Positions 52,803-62,170 of a stretch of 64,000 nt of DNA are shown here, piece after piece (the stretch's first letter is position 1; the number at the start of each line of letters is the position of its first letter). Origin of the DNA: Spirochaetia bacterium UBA5763. Its GTDB lineage: Bacteria > Spirochaetota > UBA4802 > UBA5550. The notes under the pieces are model-generated. The model did not search any database. It was given only the letters and a program-made list of their open reading frames with translations, and had not been told where the DNA came from. The position numbers were made by a program, and so were the translations under genes. The stretch covers positions 17,654-81,653 of the forward strand of contig DIEX01000023.1 of NCBI GenBank assembly GCA_002418835.1, given 5' to 3'.

Positions 52803-53969
52803 ATGTCTGATAATAAAATGAACAGAAAAGATTTTCTAAAAGGCGCTGCCATAGGTTTAGCAGGTGGTACTGTAGCAGCAATGGGTCTCTACTCCTACTC
52901 TCCTATGAAAAAAAATCACTTTCCGGCAGTCAAAAGGAAACTTGAGGATCTTGGTGTATGCAAAAGCGTCAAGGTTACAAATATTTCCGAAACAAGCTGG
53001 TTTGATAATGCAGTACTCATGGGTGATATTAAAAAAGCGGGGGGCCTCCTGGTAAACCAGTACACATATAACTGGCCCCCCTTTGGAAATGGTAAAGGCA
53101 TAGGTAAAGGATCGTACCAGGAAGGGATGGCAAAAATCAAGCATCTTCTTCCAAACAGACTTGAAGAAGCATGGGAAGTTATCAAGAAAAATTGTGTAAG
53201 CATTGATAATGCCGGCGGTTTTGCCTGCCTTATTGAAATGGAGGCAATGGATGGTAAAAAAACCAAATATCTTCTTGATACAGGCTGGAGCTTCAAATGG
53301 ATGGATGAGTGTTTTAAACGTGAAGGTATAGACAAGATGCTCGCGAATAACGAGATCGAAGCTCTTGTTATATCACACGAGCACTTCGATCATTACTGGG
53401 GCCTCCCCGTAACTCTTAAGTATAAACCTGATATAACTATTTATGTTCCTGAAGGTTTCTATTCAGAGGGTTTTCAGTTCCTGAAAGACTGCGGTCATAC
53501 AGGAAAGGTCATAGTGAATAAAAACGGTCTCAATAAAATTGTACCCGGATTCGCTACATATACATTCAATACTTCAATTATATGCAGGGTTTTCGGTGAA
53601 CAATCATGTTATTTTAACGTAAAAGATAAAGGTATGGTGAGTGTAACCGGATGCTGCCACCAGGGTATCATTCAGTTCGCTGATACAGCTTTCAAAGAAA
53701 TGAAGTACGAAAATGATAAGCTTCATGGTATTTACGGCGGGCTCCATATCTCTCCATTTGAAGACTGGGATCCGAAGTATGACGACCTTGTCATCTCTCT
53801 TGGTAAATATGGTTTTGAGAAGATTGGATGCAATCATTGTACAGGTCTTCTCTGCGCCAGAAAGTTTGTTGAAAAGGGTTATCCTGTTGTTCGTGGAACA
53901 GCGAGATTCAGGACGAAAGAAACCACGTATCTCGGTAACGGCGATACCATCACTTTCGGCAATGTTTAA
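52803..53969 (+). CDS. MBL-fold metallo-hydrolase with a Tat-like signal
   Basis: This 388-residue protein begins with NRKDFLKGAAIGLAGGT, a Tat-like signal with Arg-Lys in place of Arg-Arg, so it may be exported folded with its metals. The metallo-beta-lactamase motif is SHEHFDH (His192, His194, Asp196, His197), with His286 in GCCHQG and His345 in NHCTG as likely further ligands. The general layout resembles COG1237 hydrolases. It has several Cys next to these ligands (GCCH, CNHC). Substrate is unknown. GGAGG precedes the ATG. Confidence 0.82.
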   Translation: MSDNKMNRKDFLKGAAIGLAGGTVAAMGLYSYSPMKKNHFPAVKRKLEDLGVCKSVKVTNISETSWFDNAVLMGDIKKAGGLLVNQYTYNWPPFGNGKGIGKGSYQEGMAKIKHLLPNRLEEAWEVIKKNCVSIDNAGGFACLIEMEAMDGKKTKYLLDTGWSFKWMDECFKREGIDKMLANNEIEALVISHEHFDHYWGLPVTLKYKPDITIYVPEGFYSEGFQFLKDCGHTGKVIVNKNGLNKIVPGFATYTFNTSIICRVFGEQSCYFNVKDKGMVSVTGCCHQGIIQFADTAFKEMKYENDKLHGIYGGLHISPFEDWDPKYDDLVISLGKYGFEKIGCNHCTGLLCARKFVEKGYPVVRGTARFRTKETTYLGNGDTITFGNV

Positions 53970-53984
53970 TTTTTAAAAATCAGA

Positions 53985-54006
53985 TAACGGGGGGCAACCC
54001 CCGTTA
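53985..54006 (+). promoter_or_regulatory. Intercistronic hairpin with GCAA tetraloop
   Basis: TAACGGGGG-GCAA-CCCCCGTTA is a perfect 9-bp stem with a GNRA loop between the MBL and lipoprotein genes, and no T-run follows. It may stabilise the upstream mRNA or attenuate partly. Confidence 0.65.
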
Positions 54007-54022
54007 TTAACAGGAGGATAAA

Positions 54023-54400
54023 ATGAAAAAATTTTTAGCAGCAGTTACAGTGATGATTTTTATGGTCAGCTGCGGTAAACCGGGTGTAATTCCGGAGATG
54101 AAGGAGTTCATGGCAGCTTTCGGTTCAAAAGAAAAAATGACCGAGGTTGTGAATAAATACTCGGTAAAACCGGAAATTATTCCTGAAGCCATACAGACCT
54201 GTAATCTCGCAAAACCTAACATTACAAAGACAGAAAAGAAAGATGGAAAAACAGTTTATACAGCTGAAGCATTGGTTGAAAAATGTGAAAATTCAGTGAC
54301 AGCTGTGGGTACAATCAGAATTTTTGAAATTGGATGGGAAAATGGTAAAATTGTCTCCTTTGAGTGGCATGGGCCTAAAGGCGGTAAAGTAGAATACTAA
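54023..54400 (+). CDS. Small lipoprotein of the 50-56 kb cluster
   Basis: This 125-residue protein has a signal with lipobox MVSC (Cys17). The mature part is about 108 residues with two further Cys (ETCNLAKP-like TCNLAK and EKCENS) that may form a disulfide. Function is unknown. AGGAGG precedes the ATG. Its stop overlaps the ATG of the GTPase gene (TAATG). Confidence 0.78.
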   Translation: MKKFLAAVTVMIFMVSCGKPGVIPEMKEFMAAFGSKEKMTEVVNKYSVKPEIIPEAIQTCNLAKPNITKTEKKDGKTVYTAEALVEKCENSVTAVGTIRIFEIGWENGKIVSFEWHGPKGGKVEY

Positions 54401-56277
54401 TGCCAGTCAGTAATTATATAGATAAGAAGGAAAGCATGAATGTTAACAGAATTTTTTCAGCAGGGAGAGCTCCTGAGTCTCCGGAACAGGTTCAGGAGCT
54501 CCTCAAAAATATTATAACAGTTACAAATTATCTCCCCGGTGTGAGGAATACTTTAGGCTGGAGAGGTATTTTTAGAATTCCATACGAAGAGGAGAGCTGG
54601 ACATTTAAAAGCACAGAACATCCCGGAGTTTTCGGACTGGATTACGCAGGCTCTGGTGAAAAAGATGGAATTTATTCTGCATCTTTTAATATGTTCTATT
54701 TCCCTGATCCTGAAGAAGAGGCAATTGAAAAATTCCCGATAAACGGGGCGGTTTACGCATACCATGATGATTACAGGGAGCTTATCCGCTCTTTCCCCGA
54801 ACATCCGGAATTTTTCAATTATTTTTTCATAGGAAAACTTATCATTACCTACCGCCCCTCAGATTCAGCGATCTCCATAGGGATAGAGTCCCTCTCTGAA
54901 GACATTATAATCTCAGAAGAGGGTGTAATGGTTGACGGAGCGGAAGGGAAAGAATACCTTATTGAACCTGGTGAACCTGAACAGGCAATCCCTTCATTTT
55001 CTCTGTCATGCACTGTATTTAATCTTCTGGCATCGTCTCTCTCTTTTCATCTTGAGAAAGCACCGGAAGTCCGGTTGAGGCAGTATAATGCAGAGAAGAA
55101 AATCCTTGCAGGGGGAAATATACGGTCTGTCGAAAGTAATGGTGAAGTTAAACATAATTCGCTTATAGCGATGTTTTACTCCGATGAAACCGCTCAATCT
55201 GGGGATTTTTTCAACTCCGGGAAAACCGGTAATGAAATTCATGAGGTCACGTGGTCATCTGCTCGCAGCAGCATTCCTGAGGAATTTTCCGCTTTTATAT
55301 TTACAAACTCAGGGAAGATTATAAATACCACTTCAATCAATAAAAGTCTTCTTGGAATAGAGACCAAACCTCCGCTTTACATTATTTCCGGTTTCCTCGG
55401 CGCGGGTAAAACCACATTCATTCAGAATTTTCTTGAGGCACAGTCGCAGAAGTATCTCTTCGGAGCTGTTGTCCAGAATGAACTTGGGGAAGCGGGCCTC
55501 GATGGGACCCTTATATCTGATGAATGCAAAGTGGTGGAGATGGATGAGGGGTGTGTATGCTGCTCGCTTTCAGGGAATTTAAGACGCGGGATAAACACTA
55601 TCATCGGCGAATTTATGCCTGACTTCATCATACTTGAAACAACAGGCGCGGCAAACCCGATGAACCTTACAGCAGAGATACACGATCTCAGGGATCTTGT
55701 AAGATTTGACTCTGTAACAATAATTATTGATGCTCATAATATCATTGAATCACTTGATAAATACAGTATTGCTAAAGAACAGATTAAGTCAGCAGACATC
55801 ATGATCCTTAATAAAACTGACGGGCTCACTGAAGCAGAGATCGAAGAGAGAAAAAAAATATTAACCGGAATAAACAGGCGGGCCCTGATATATACTTCTG
55901 AATACGGCAATATCAACCCTGCACTCCTTTATGACCAGGATATCAGTTCCGCGAATAATAACCCTGCCATGAGTTTCGCCGTTCACAATAATAAAACTCA
56001 CGCAGATGACGGGTTATCAGGGGTCTCCATTACTCTCCCTGATTCTCTAAACAGAGAGGCTTTCCTGAATAAAATTGAACAACTCCCTTACGATATTTTC
56101 AGGATTAAAGGGATTATGAGATTTACCGGTGATGATAAATTTTCAGTATTTCAGTATGTTTCAGGGAGGTATGAAGTATCTCTTCATACTGATGAACGGG
56201 AACCTGAAAAATCATTTATTGTATTAATAGGTAAAGATATTGATTCAGAAAAACTGAAAGAATATTTTGCTAATTAG
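54400..56277 (+). CDS. CobW/COG0523-type GTPase with a 325-residue unknown N-terminal domain
   Basis: The C-terminal half (from residue about 325) is a G3E GTPase of the CobW/YjiA/ZigA type: P-loop SGFLGAGKTT (331-339), the metal-binding CVCC (385-388), ETTGAANP and LNKTDG. These proteins deliver or insert metals using GTP. The N-terminal 325 residues match nothing I recognise and contain no signal peptide. The ATG at 54400 overlaps the lipoprotein stop. A better ribosome site (AGAAGGA) precedes ATG 54436, which may be the true start. It is the last gene of the cluster and could metallate the MBL protein. Confidence 0.82.
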   Translation: MPVSNYIDKKESMNVNRIFSAGRAPESPEQVQELLKNIITVTNYLPGVRNTLGWRGIFRIPYEEESWTFKSTEHPGVFGLDYAGSGEKDGIYSASFNMFYFPDPEEEAIEKFPINGAVYAYHDDYRELIRSFPEHPEFFNYFFIGKLIITYRPSDSAISIGIESLSEDIIISEEGVMVDGAEGKEYLIEPGEPEQAIPSFSLSCTVFNLLASSLSFHLEKAPEVRLRQYNAEKKILAGGNIRSVESNGEVKHNSLIAMFYSDETAQSGDFFNSGKTGNEIHEVTWSSARSSIPEEFSAFIFTNSGKIINTTSINKSLLGIETKPPLYIISGFLGAGKTTFIQNFLEAQSQKYLFGAVVQNELGEAGLDGTLISDECKVVEMDEGCVCCSLSGNLRRGINTIIGEFMPDFIILETTGAANPMNLTAEIHDLRDLVRFDSVTIIIDAHNIIESLDKYSIAKEQIKSADIMILNKTDGLTEAEIEERKKILTGINRRALIYTSEYGNINPALLYDQDISSANNNPAMSFAVHNNKTHADDGLSGVSITLPDSLNREAFLNKIEQLPYDIFRIKGIMRFTGDDKFSVFQYVSGRYEVSLHTDEREPEKSFIVLIGKDIDSEKLKEYFAN

Positions 56278-56286
56278 AGCTTAATT

Positions 56287-56412
56287 TGTCATTCCGGTTT
56301 TGTCGCAGACAAATACCGGAATCTTAATGATGGGGATTTATTTCTGAAAACAGTGTAAATTTGTTTTACATTGAGATTCCGGCATTCCGTTGTCACTCCA
56401 GCCGGAATGACA
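56287..56412. repeat. REP-like palindrome (TGTCATTCCGG type)
   Basis: TGTCATTCCGG...ACCGGAATC and GATTCCGGCATTCCG...CCGGAATGACA form a long inverted repeat of about 125 bases. It is the largest of the GTCATT-class elements here and fills most of the gap before exbB. Confidence 0.78.
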
Positions 56413-56504
56413 GGATCTGAATATTTCGTGAAATGCTATAATTCTGTTATTTGGTGCTATAAAAATGCGAGCAAATATTTTTACAAATTCAAACAGGGGA
56501 TGCT

Positions 56505-57116
56505 ATGATTGAATTGTTTTATAAAGGGGGTATAATGATGTACCCCATACTCCTCTCATCTGTAATAGCCACTGCGGTTATTATTGACAGAGTTTATATT
56601 TTTTTTATTAAAACAAAATTTCTGGAAAAAGGGAAAATAACAGAAATGTTTTCCCTTGCAGAAGAGGGCGGGAGAGAAAAGGCCCTTGTTTTAATGCAGA
56701 ACGAAAAATCGATATTTTCAGAACTTTTTATCTCTGCTCTTAAAGAGAATAATGAGCATGATATGGAGGAAGCCGCATTACTATCCGGAGAGGAGATACT
56801 GTTTTATCTTAAACGGCGTCTATATCTCCTTTCAGTTCTCGGTTCGGCGCTCCCTCTTATGGGGCTCCTCGGTACGGTTCTTGGAATGATCAAAGTCTTT
56901 AATAAGGTGGCCAATGCCGGGAATGCTGCGGATATCTCCATACTCGCTGGAGGTATATGGGAGGCATTGATAACCACTGCCGCAGGTATGATGATTGCCA
57001 TACCGGTTATACTTATATACCATTTTTTCAACAGGACAGTTGAAAAAATATCTCATGCAATGCAGCAGAAGGTTTCACGCCTGATTATGGTACTTAAAAA
57101 AACAGAGCGCGCGTAA
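56505..57116 (+). CDS. exbB: MotA/TolQ/ExbB proton channel family protein
   Basis: This 203-residue protein has three membrane helices: residues about 10-30, 110-130 and 150-175. The conserved SVLGSALPLMGLLGTVLGMIKVF and ALITTAAGMMIAIPVILIYHFF blocks are typical of ExbB/TolQ. With ExbD it forms the proton-driven motor that energises TonB. The next gene starts in its stop codon (TAATG). Confidence 0.9.
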   Translation: MIELFYKGGIMMYPILLSSVIATAVIIDRVYIFFIKTKFLEKGKITEMFSLAEEGGREKALVLMQNEKSIFSELFISALKENNEHDMEEAALLSGEEILFYLKRRLYLLSVLGSALPLMGLLGTVLGMIKVFNKVANAGNAADISILAGGIWEALITTAAGMMIAIPVILIYHFFNRTVEKISHAMQQKVSRLIMVLKKTERA

Positions 57117-57535
57117 TGGTAAGATTCACCGGAAATCAGAATAATGATGAAAAGATTGGTGTTGATCTTACCCCTCTCATCGATATAATTTTCAATCTGA
57201 TAATATTTTTTCTTATAACTGCCGTAATTACAGTTAAGGGGATTGATCTAAAACTTCCTGAAGCCTCAACTGCCGAAAAGATGCCGGCGAAGAGCTGGGA
57301 GATAATCATTGATGAAAACGAAAAAATTATATTTAATGATGCAGTAATTGATGAAACGAGGCTTAAGAGAATATTTGAGGCTGAGAGGGCTAAGCCTGAG
57401 AATGAAAGGATCTCTTCTATAATATTGAAGGCAAACAGAAAAACAACCTTCGGAACATTCGTTAATGTTATGGATACAGCGAGGCAATACGGTTTTTACG
57501 ATCTTGTGATCGCAACCGATCCGAGGAAAGAATGA
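57116..57535 (+). CDS. exbD: ExbD/TolR family protein
   Basis: This 139-residue protein has the family N-terminus DLTPLIDIIFNLIIFFLIT, where the Asp in the helix carries protons, and a periplasmic C-terminal domain. It overlaps exbB by 1 and tonB by 4 bases. Confidence 0.9.
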   Translation: MVRFTGNQNNDEKIGVDLTPLIDIIFNLIIFFLITAVITVKGIDLKLPEASTAEKMPAKSWEIIIDENEKIIFNDAVIDETRLKRIFEAERAKPENERISSIILKANRKTTFGTFVNVMDTARQYGFYDLVIATDPRKE

Positions 57536-58071
57536 ATCTGAAAGGGAACCGTTTTTTTATAGCAGCAGTAATTATTTCTGTTTTAATTCATCTCTATCTT
57601 TTTAAAGTCAATTTTTCTGTGGAAAAAGAAGGGGGGGAGTGGATTGAAATACCTGTTACATTCATCCCCGATGCGAAAAGGTCTATCCCTGAAAAAGCAA
57701 TAAAACAGCAGAAGCAGATAACTGTCCCTGAAGAGAAATCCTCTGCCGGGGGTTATTATAAATCCTATGATAAAAACAGAATTGTTAACAGTTATCTTGA
57801 GTTAATAAAAAAAGAGATAGATAAAAGAAAATTTTCACCACCTGAAGCCCTGTATTACGGGCTTATCGGTAATGTTACAATAGGATTTGTGATTACAGGA
57901 AACGGGAATTTTACGGCGTTAACTTTGATCCGATCTTCAGGGGATAAACTTCTTGATAAAACAGCACTGAACGCAGTAGCAGCTTCATCCAATTCAGTGA
58001 AAAGGCCATCCGCAACCGGGAGACAGGATCTCAGAGTCAATGTTACGGTTAAGTATCAGTACGGCCTTTAA
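57532..58071 (+). CDS. tonB: TonB-family energy transducer
   Basis: This 179-residue protein has one N-terminal helix (about 8-26), a short linker without the usual long Pro-rich stretch, and a TonB C-terminal domain (YYGLIGNVTIGFVITGNGNFTALTLIRSSGDKLLDKTALNAV). It links the ExbBD motor to outer-membrane receptors. No TonB-dependent receptor gene is in the window, so its substrate is unknown. Last gene of the operon. Confidence 0.88.
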   Translation: MNLKGNRFFIAAVIISVLIHLYLFKVNFSVEKEGGEWIEIPVTFIPDAKRSIPEKAIKQQKQITVPEEKSSAGGYYKSYDKNRIVNSYLELIKKEIDKRKFSPPEALYYGLIGNVTIGFVITGNGNFTALTLIRSSGDKLLDKTALNAVAASSNSVKRPSATGRQDLRVNVTVKYQYGL

Positions 58072-58105
58072 GAACATTTTCCTCCATAAAACAATATAAG
58101 TTCTG

Positions 58106-58140
58106 AAAATCAGTATTCAGTCCGGGTACTGATTTTTTTT
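58106..58140 (+). terminator. Terminator after tonB
   Basis: AAATCAGTA-TTCAGTCCGGG-TACTGATTT extends into TTTTTTTT, 35 bases after the tonB stop. Confidence 0.85.
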
Positions 58141-58154
58141 ACCCTGAAATTATT

Positions 58155-58190
58155 GCATAAAAAAAGCCGGTCTTTCGACCGGCTTTTCAA
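58155..58190. terminator. Bidirectional terminator before the end of fadA
   Basis: AAAAAAAGCCGGTC-TTTC-GACCGGCTTTT lies between convergent tonB and fadA. The A-run upstream serves as T-run for the minus-strand fadA transcript. Confidence 0.88.
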
Positions 58191-58219
58191 AGATATATCG
58201 AATTTTACAAAACTAAATA

Positions 58220-59455
58220 TTAGTCGCAAAGTTCGAATAGAGCAGCAGCACCCATACCACCACCAATACACATAGACTCAACACCATATTTCTTGCCGAG
58301 TCTCTGCATGTTGTTTACGAGTGTAGCGAATATTTTAGATCCTGTACATCCCAGCGGGTGTCCAAGAGCTATAGCTCCACCTGTAACGTTTATAAATGCA
58401 TCTTTGCTACCGAATTCCCAGTATTTATTGTCAGCTATTCCGAGTTCACGCGCACAGTGGATTCCCTGAGATGCGAAAGCTTCATTAAGTTCAATTAAAC
58501 CGTCTTTTATGATTTTATCCATTGTCATGCCGGTTTTCTTGAAAAGTAGCGGAATTGCATATTTCGGTCCAACACCCATTTCATCAGGTTTGCAACCTGC
58601 AACTACATAACCAACAAGTTTAACCTTCGGTTTTACACCATATTTTTCACAGGCTTCTTTGCTCATGATAAGGTTGGTTGCGGCACCGTCAGTTGTCTGC
58701 GAAGAGTTAGCAGCTGTTACTGAACCTGAGTTAGGAACATTAGGAATAGGAGCAGAGAATGCGCCTCTGAGTTTGCCCATCTTTTCAAGGTTTGCGTCAG
58801 CCATTACACCGTCATCATAGTCAACTTTGTAGGTTTCTTTTTTGAAAGAGCCGTCTGCCTGCTTAACAAATTTATATGCATCCACAGGAGCTATCTCTGT
58901 GAAGAGTTTTTTAGCCTGAGCGTCAGCAGCTTTGAGGTGTGAATGATATCCAAAATAATCCTGTTCTTCACGTGTTACATTGTATCTTCTTGCAACGTTT
59001 TCTGCAGTAATACCCATTGACATGTAAACTGTGTAGTCTTTCTTTGCCCATTCCGGGTGAGGTCTTGGAAGGTTTCCACCCATTGGAACTATAGACATAG
59101 ACTCAACACCGCCGCCCATAGCAACTTCCATCATACCAGCTTTAATTTTAAAAGCTGAAATAGCAAGAGCCTCAAGTCCTGATGAACAGAACCTGTTTAC
59201 TGTTGCACCGCAAGCTGTAATCGGGAAACCAGCCATAAGTGCAGCTATACGGCCGATGTTGATCCCCTGTTCTGCTTCCGGGAATGCGCAACCCATCATA
59301 ATGTCCTCAACCGCTTCATATGGAACTTTAGATCTTTCCATTGTAGCTTTAAGAGTTGTTACGAGGAGATCTTCAGGTCTTGTCTGAGCGAGGAGACCTT
59401 TTGCTCTTTTACATCCTGGTGTTCTGGTTGCTTCTACAATATATGCTTCTCTCAT
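58220..59455 (-). CDS. fadA: Acetyl-CoA acyltransferase (3-ketoacyl-CoA thiolase)
   Basis: This 411-residue thiolase performs the last beta-oxidation step. Catalytic residues are visible: Cys90 in NRFCSSGLEAL, His in GHPLGCTGSK and Cys in CIGGGMGAA. NEAFASQ is the usual NEAF block. It follows the fadN-type gene by 81 bases with a hairpin between, and AGGAGG precedes the ATG. Degradative rather than biosynthetic use is inferred from the neighbour. Confidence 0.94.
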   Translation of the reverse strand: MREAYIVEATRTPGCKRAKGLLAQTRPEDLLVTTLKATMERSKVPYEAVEDIMMGCAFPEAEQGINIGRIAALMAGFPITACGATVNRFCSSGLEALAISAFKIKAGMMEVAMGGGVESMSIVPMGGNLPRPHPEWAKKDYTVYMSMGITAENVARRYNVTREEQDYFGYHSHLKAADAQAKKLFTEIAPVDAYKFVKQADGSFKKETYKVDYDDGVMADANLEKMGKLRGAFSAPIPNVPNSGSVTAANSSQTTDGAATNLIMSKEACEKYGVKPKVKLVGYVVAGCKPDEMGVGPKYAIPLLFKKTGMTMDKIIKDGLIELNEAFASQGIHCARELGIADNKYWEFGSKDAFINVTGGAIALGHPLGCTGSKIFATLVNNMQRLGKKYGVESMCIGGGMGAAALFELCD

Positions 59456-59480
59456 ATATGTGAACCTCCTGAAATTTTAA

Positions 59481-59509
59481 CCGGGATCATGCCATAGACA
59501 TGATCCCGG
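59481..59509 (-). promoter_or_regulatory. Intercistronic hairpin between fadN and fadA
   Basis: CCGGGATCATG and CATGATCCCGG form a perfect 11-bp stem with a 7-base loop. There is no T-run on either side, so it may protect the upstream transcript or reduce downstream expression. Confidence 0.65.
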
Positions 59510-59536
59510 ATTTATGCTGTTTTAAAGTTTTGAATC

Positions 59537-61936
59537 TTAGATGAAGAGAGGCTTGCCTTTAGTAGCCATGTGCTCAGCCATCTTCTGTGAGCCCTCTGTT
59601 TTCCAGCAATCAACAAACATTTCTCTTTCGAGTGTAAGCATTGCATCTTCAGAGATCTCTTCCCCTTTGTATGCTGTACCACCGGAGATTACATAACCTA
59701 CACGTCTTACAACTGTAGAGATGTGAGGAGCAATCTTGTATCCAGCGAGCATATCAGGAATATTTGCATCAAGGGCACCCATAGCATCCTGACCGAAAAC
59801 TTTAACCGGCAGATTTGCTGGCGGTACATATCCGTCTTCAACCATTCTGAGAACTTCTTTCTTGGCATCACCAATGAGGTAATCCCTGTTGAAAACTATT
59901 CTGTCCTGAGCTCTGAGGAAACCTTTGTTTCTTGCTTCCTGAGCAGACATAGAAGGCATTGGCATTGCTATTGTCTGGAATGCTGCAAGGAATACTGTCA
60001 GCCAGTCTGTTGGTGTAACATTAGACTCACTGATTCTTCTCCACATCTGGTAGCAACCGCCGCCGGCAGGAACAAGACCTGCGCCAACTTCAACAAGCGC
60101 CATGTAGAGTTCGTTGTGAGCAACGATTTTGTCTGACCAGAGACATACTTCGCATCCGCCGCCGAGAGCCAATCCGAAAGGAGCAGCAACTACAGGGAAT
60201 GGAGAGTATTTGATCATTTTCATTCCATTATGTACGTCAGCGATGAAATCATTGATACCTTTGAAATCACCTTTTTTAGCAAGGCCAAGCATGAACTTGA
60301 GGTCTCCGCCCGCGCTGAATGCAGGTGGCATTCCGCCCGCTTCGTTACCTATAACAAGACCTGCGCCGTTTTTCCTTACGAATTCAACAGCTTTTGGTAC
60401 AGTATTGATAACGTCGTTGTTGAGAGCGTTCATTTTTGTATGGAATTCGAAGCAGAATACGCCGTCACCGATGTCAACCAGTGAACATGCATCGTTTCCA
60501 AGAACAGTTTTAGCTTTGTCAGCTTTGATGTTGGAGAGGAATACCATGTTCGGGCTGTAAGGAATGTTTTTATATGAATCAGAAGCGAAATCCCAGAATT
60601 TTTTAATTCCGTTTTCAACTTTGTAGAAAGTTGTCCCGCCCTTCTCAACCATTCTCTTAACATTGGCTGGAACTGTGAAGCCTGCTTTTTCGATTTCAGC
60701 AAGAGAATCTTTAAGTCCGAGGTTGTCCCATATTTCGAAAGGACCGCATTCCCATGCATAACCCCATTTCATACCATTGTCTATGTCAACGAGTGTGTTA
60801 GCAATTTCAGGAATCCTGTTTGCTGAGTATACGCACATTGAAGATATGAGTTTTTTTGCGAAATCGTTATTTTTGAATAGATGTTTCTGTTTTTCTGCAG
60901 TTGATTTGAGTTCTTTTGTAGCTTCAACAATAGGATATGTTGCTTTATTGTCGAAATCAACGTGCTGGCATGTTTTGATGTCGATAACTTTTTTGAATTT
61001 TTTGCCGTCAGCGCCTCTTCCTGAAAGGTAGAAACCGCCCGCTTCTTTTGTTTTGTTACCATACATCTTTTTCTCCATCATTGTGTTGAAGAAAGATGGA
61101 GTTTTGTAAATATCTCTGTACTCGTCTTTTGTAAGGAGTTCGTAAGAGTTGTGTGCGATATGGTCAATTGTGTCATTACCAACGAAGTCAGCGAGACCGA
61201 AGATAGCTGTTCCCGGCATACCCATTGGTTTTGCGAACATTGCGTCTGCTTCAGGTATAGAAGCAAGGCCTGCTTCGATAAGTTTGAAAGCTTCGCATAT
61301 AAGCTCAACACCGATCCTGTTTCCGATAAAGTTAGGAGTATCTTTTCCCCAAACTATACCTTTACCAAGAGTCTGCTCACCCCATTTAGATACGAAATCA
61401 CATACTTCTTTTGAAGTTTCCGGCATTGCGATGCACTCAAGAATCTTCATGTAGCGTACAGGGTTGAAGAAGTGGAGAATGAGGAAATGCTTTTTGAAAT
61501 CATCGCTTCTTCCTTCTGACATCTTTTCAAGTGGAAGACCGGAAGTGTTAGAAGCTATTATTGAGCCTGGTTTTCTGACTTTTTCAAGTCTTGCGAAGAG
61601 ATCCTGTTTGATTTTCAGGTTCTCTACAACAACTTCAAAGATGATGTCGCATTCGGCAATTTTGTCGAAATCGTCTGTGAGGTTGCCTAACTCAATAAGA
61701 GATAGGTCGTGTTTTTTGTCCATGAATGCCGCAGGCTTAGCTTTAAGCTGAGCATCGAGGCCGGCCTGAACTATTCTCTGTTTAGCTTTACGATCGTTTT
61801 TCTCCTCATCTTTAAGATCAAATGGAGCGATGTCAAGTAAGAGAGTCTTAACGCCAGCGCTGGCGCAGAGAGCAGCTATACCGCCACCCATGATTCCTGA
61901 ACCGATAACACATGCTTTTTCGATTCTTCTTGTCAT
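59537..61936 (-). CDS. 3-hydroxyacyl-CoA dehydrogenase / enoyl-CoA hydratase (FadN type)
   Basis: With ATG at 61936, behind AGGAGG, this is a 799-residue bifunctional enzyme. The N-terminal half is the NAD-binding hydroxyacyl-CoA dehydrogenase (KACVIGSGIMGGGIAALCASAG, NTSGLPL, HFFNPVRYM). The C-terminal part (from about 480) is a crotonase domain with ALGGGCEVCLW and VGAGLVPAGGG. This order, dehydrogenase first, is that of Bacillus FadN, not Escherichia FadB. The in-frame ATG at 61969 has no ribosome site. It is the first gene of the fadN-fadA operon. Confidence 0.93.
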   Translation of the reverse strand: MTRRIEKACVIGSGIMGGGIAALCASAGVKTLLLDIAPFDLKDEEKNDRKAKQRIVQAGLDAQLKAKPAAFMDKKHDLSLIELGNLTDDFDKIAECDIIFEVVVENLKIKQDLFARLEKVRKPGSIIASNTSGLPLEKMSEGRSDDFKKHFLILHFFNPVRYMKILECIAMPETSKEVCDFVSKWGEQTLGKGIVWGKDTPNFIGNRIGVELICEAFKLIEAGLASIPEADAMFAKPMGMPGTAIFGLADFVGNDTIDHIAHNSYELLTKDEYRDIYKTPSFFNTMMEKKMYGNKTKEAGGFYLSGRGADGKKFKKVIDIKTCQHVDFDNKATYPIVEATKELKSTAEKQKHLFKNNDFAKKLISSMCVYSANRIPEIANTLVDIDNGMKWGYAWECGPFEIWDNLGLKDSLAEIEKAGFTVPANVKRMVEKGGTTFYKVENGIKKFWDFASDSYKNIPYSPNMVFLSNIKADKAKTVLGNDACSLVDIGDGVFCFEFHTKMNALNNDVINTVPKAVEFVRKNGAGLVIGNEAGGMPPAFSAGGDLKFMLGLAKKGDFKGINDFIADVHNGMKMIKYSPFPVVAAPFGLALGGGCEVCLWSDKIVAHNELYMALVEVGAGLVPAGGGCYQMWRRISESNVTPTDWLTVFLAAFQTIAMPMPSMSAQEARNKGFLRAQDRIVFNRDYLIGDAKKEVLRMVEDGYVPPANLPVKVFGQDAMGALDANIPDMLAGYKIAPHISTVVRRVGYVISGGTAYKGEEISEDAMLTLEREMFVDCWKTEGSQKMAEHMATKGKPLFI

Positions 61937-62087
61937 AAAAACCTCCTGTGAAAGTCTGTTGATAAACATTCTTGTTTATTTTTTAAAAGGATACTTGAGA
62001 AAAAGAATTTTGTTTTTATACTGAAATGCCCGGAGCGAGACAACGGACACTAACCAGTAGCTGATATGAAACTACACACACAGGCAA

Positions 62088-62115
62088 TTTATAATTCTTT
62101 AAATAAAAATGTCAA
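62088..62115 (-). promoter_or_regulatory. Promoter of the fadN-fadA operon
   Basis: On the minus strand TTGACA (62110-62115) and TATAAA (62088-62093) are separated by 16 bases, about 150 bases before the fadN start. The match to a sigma-70 promoter is strong. Confidence 0.7.
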
Positions 62116-62170
62116 TATCAATAAGTCATTAATGGTGAAAATGGATAATTTTTTTTATTATGTATCAGTA

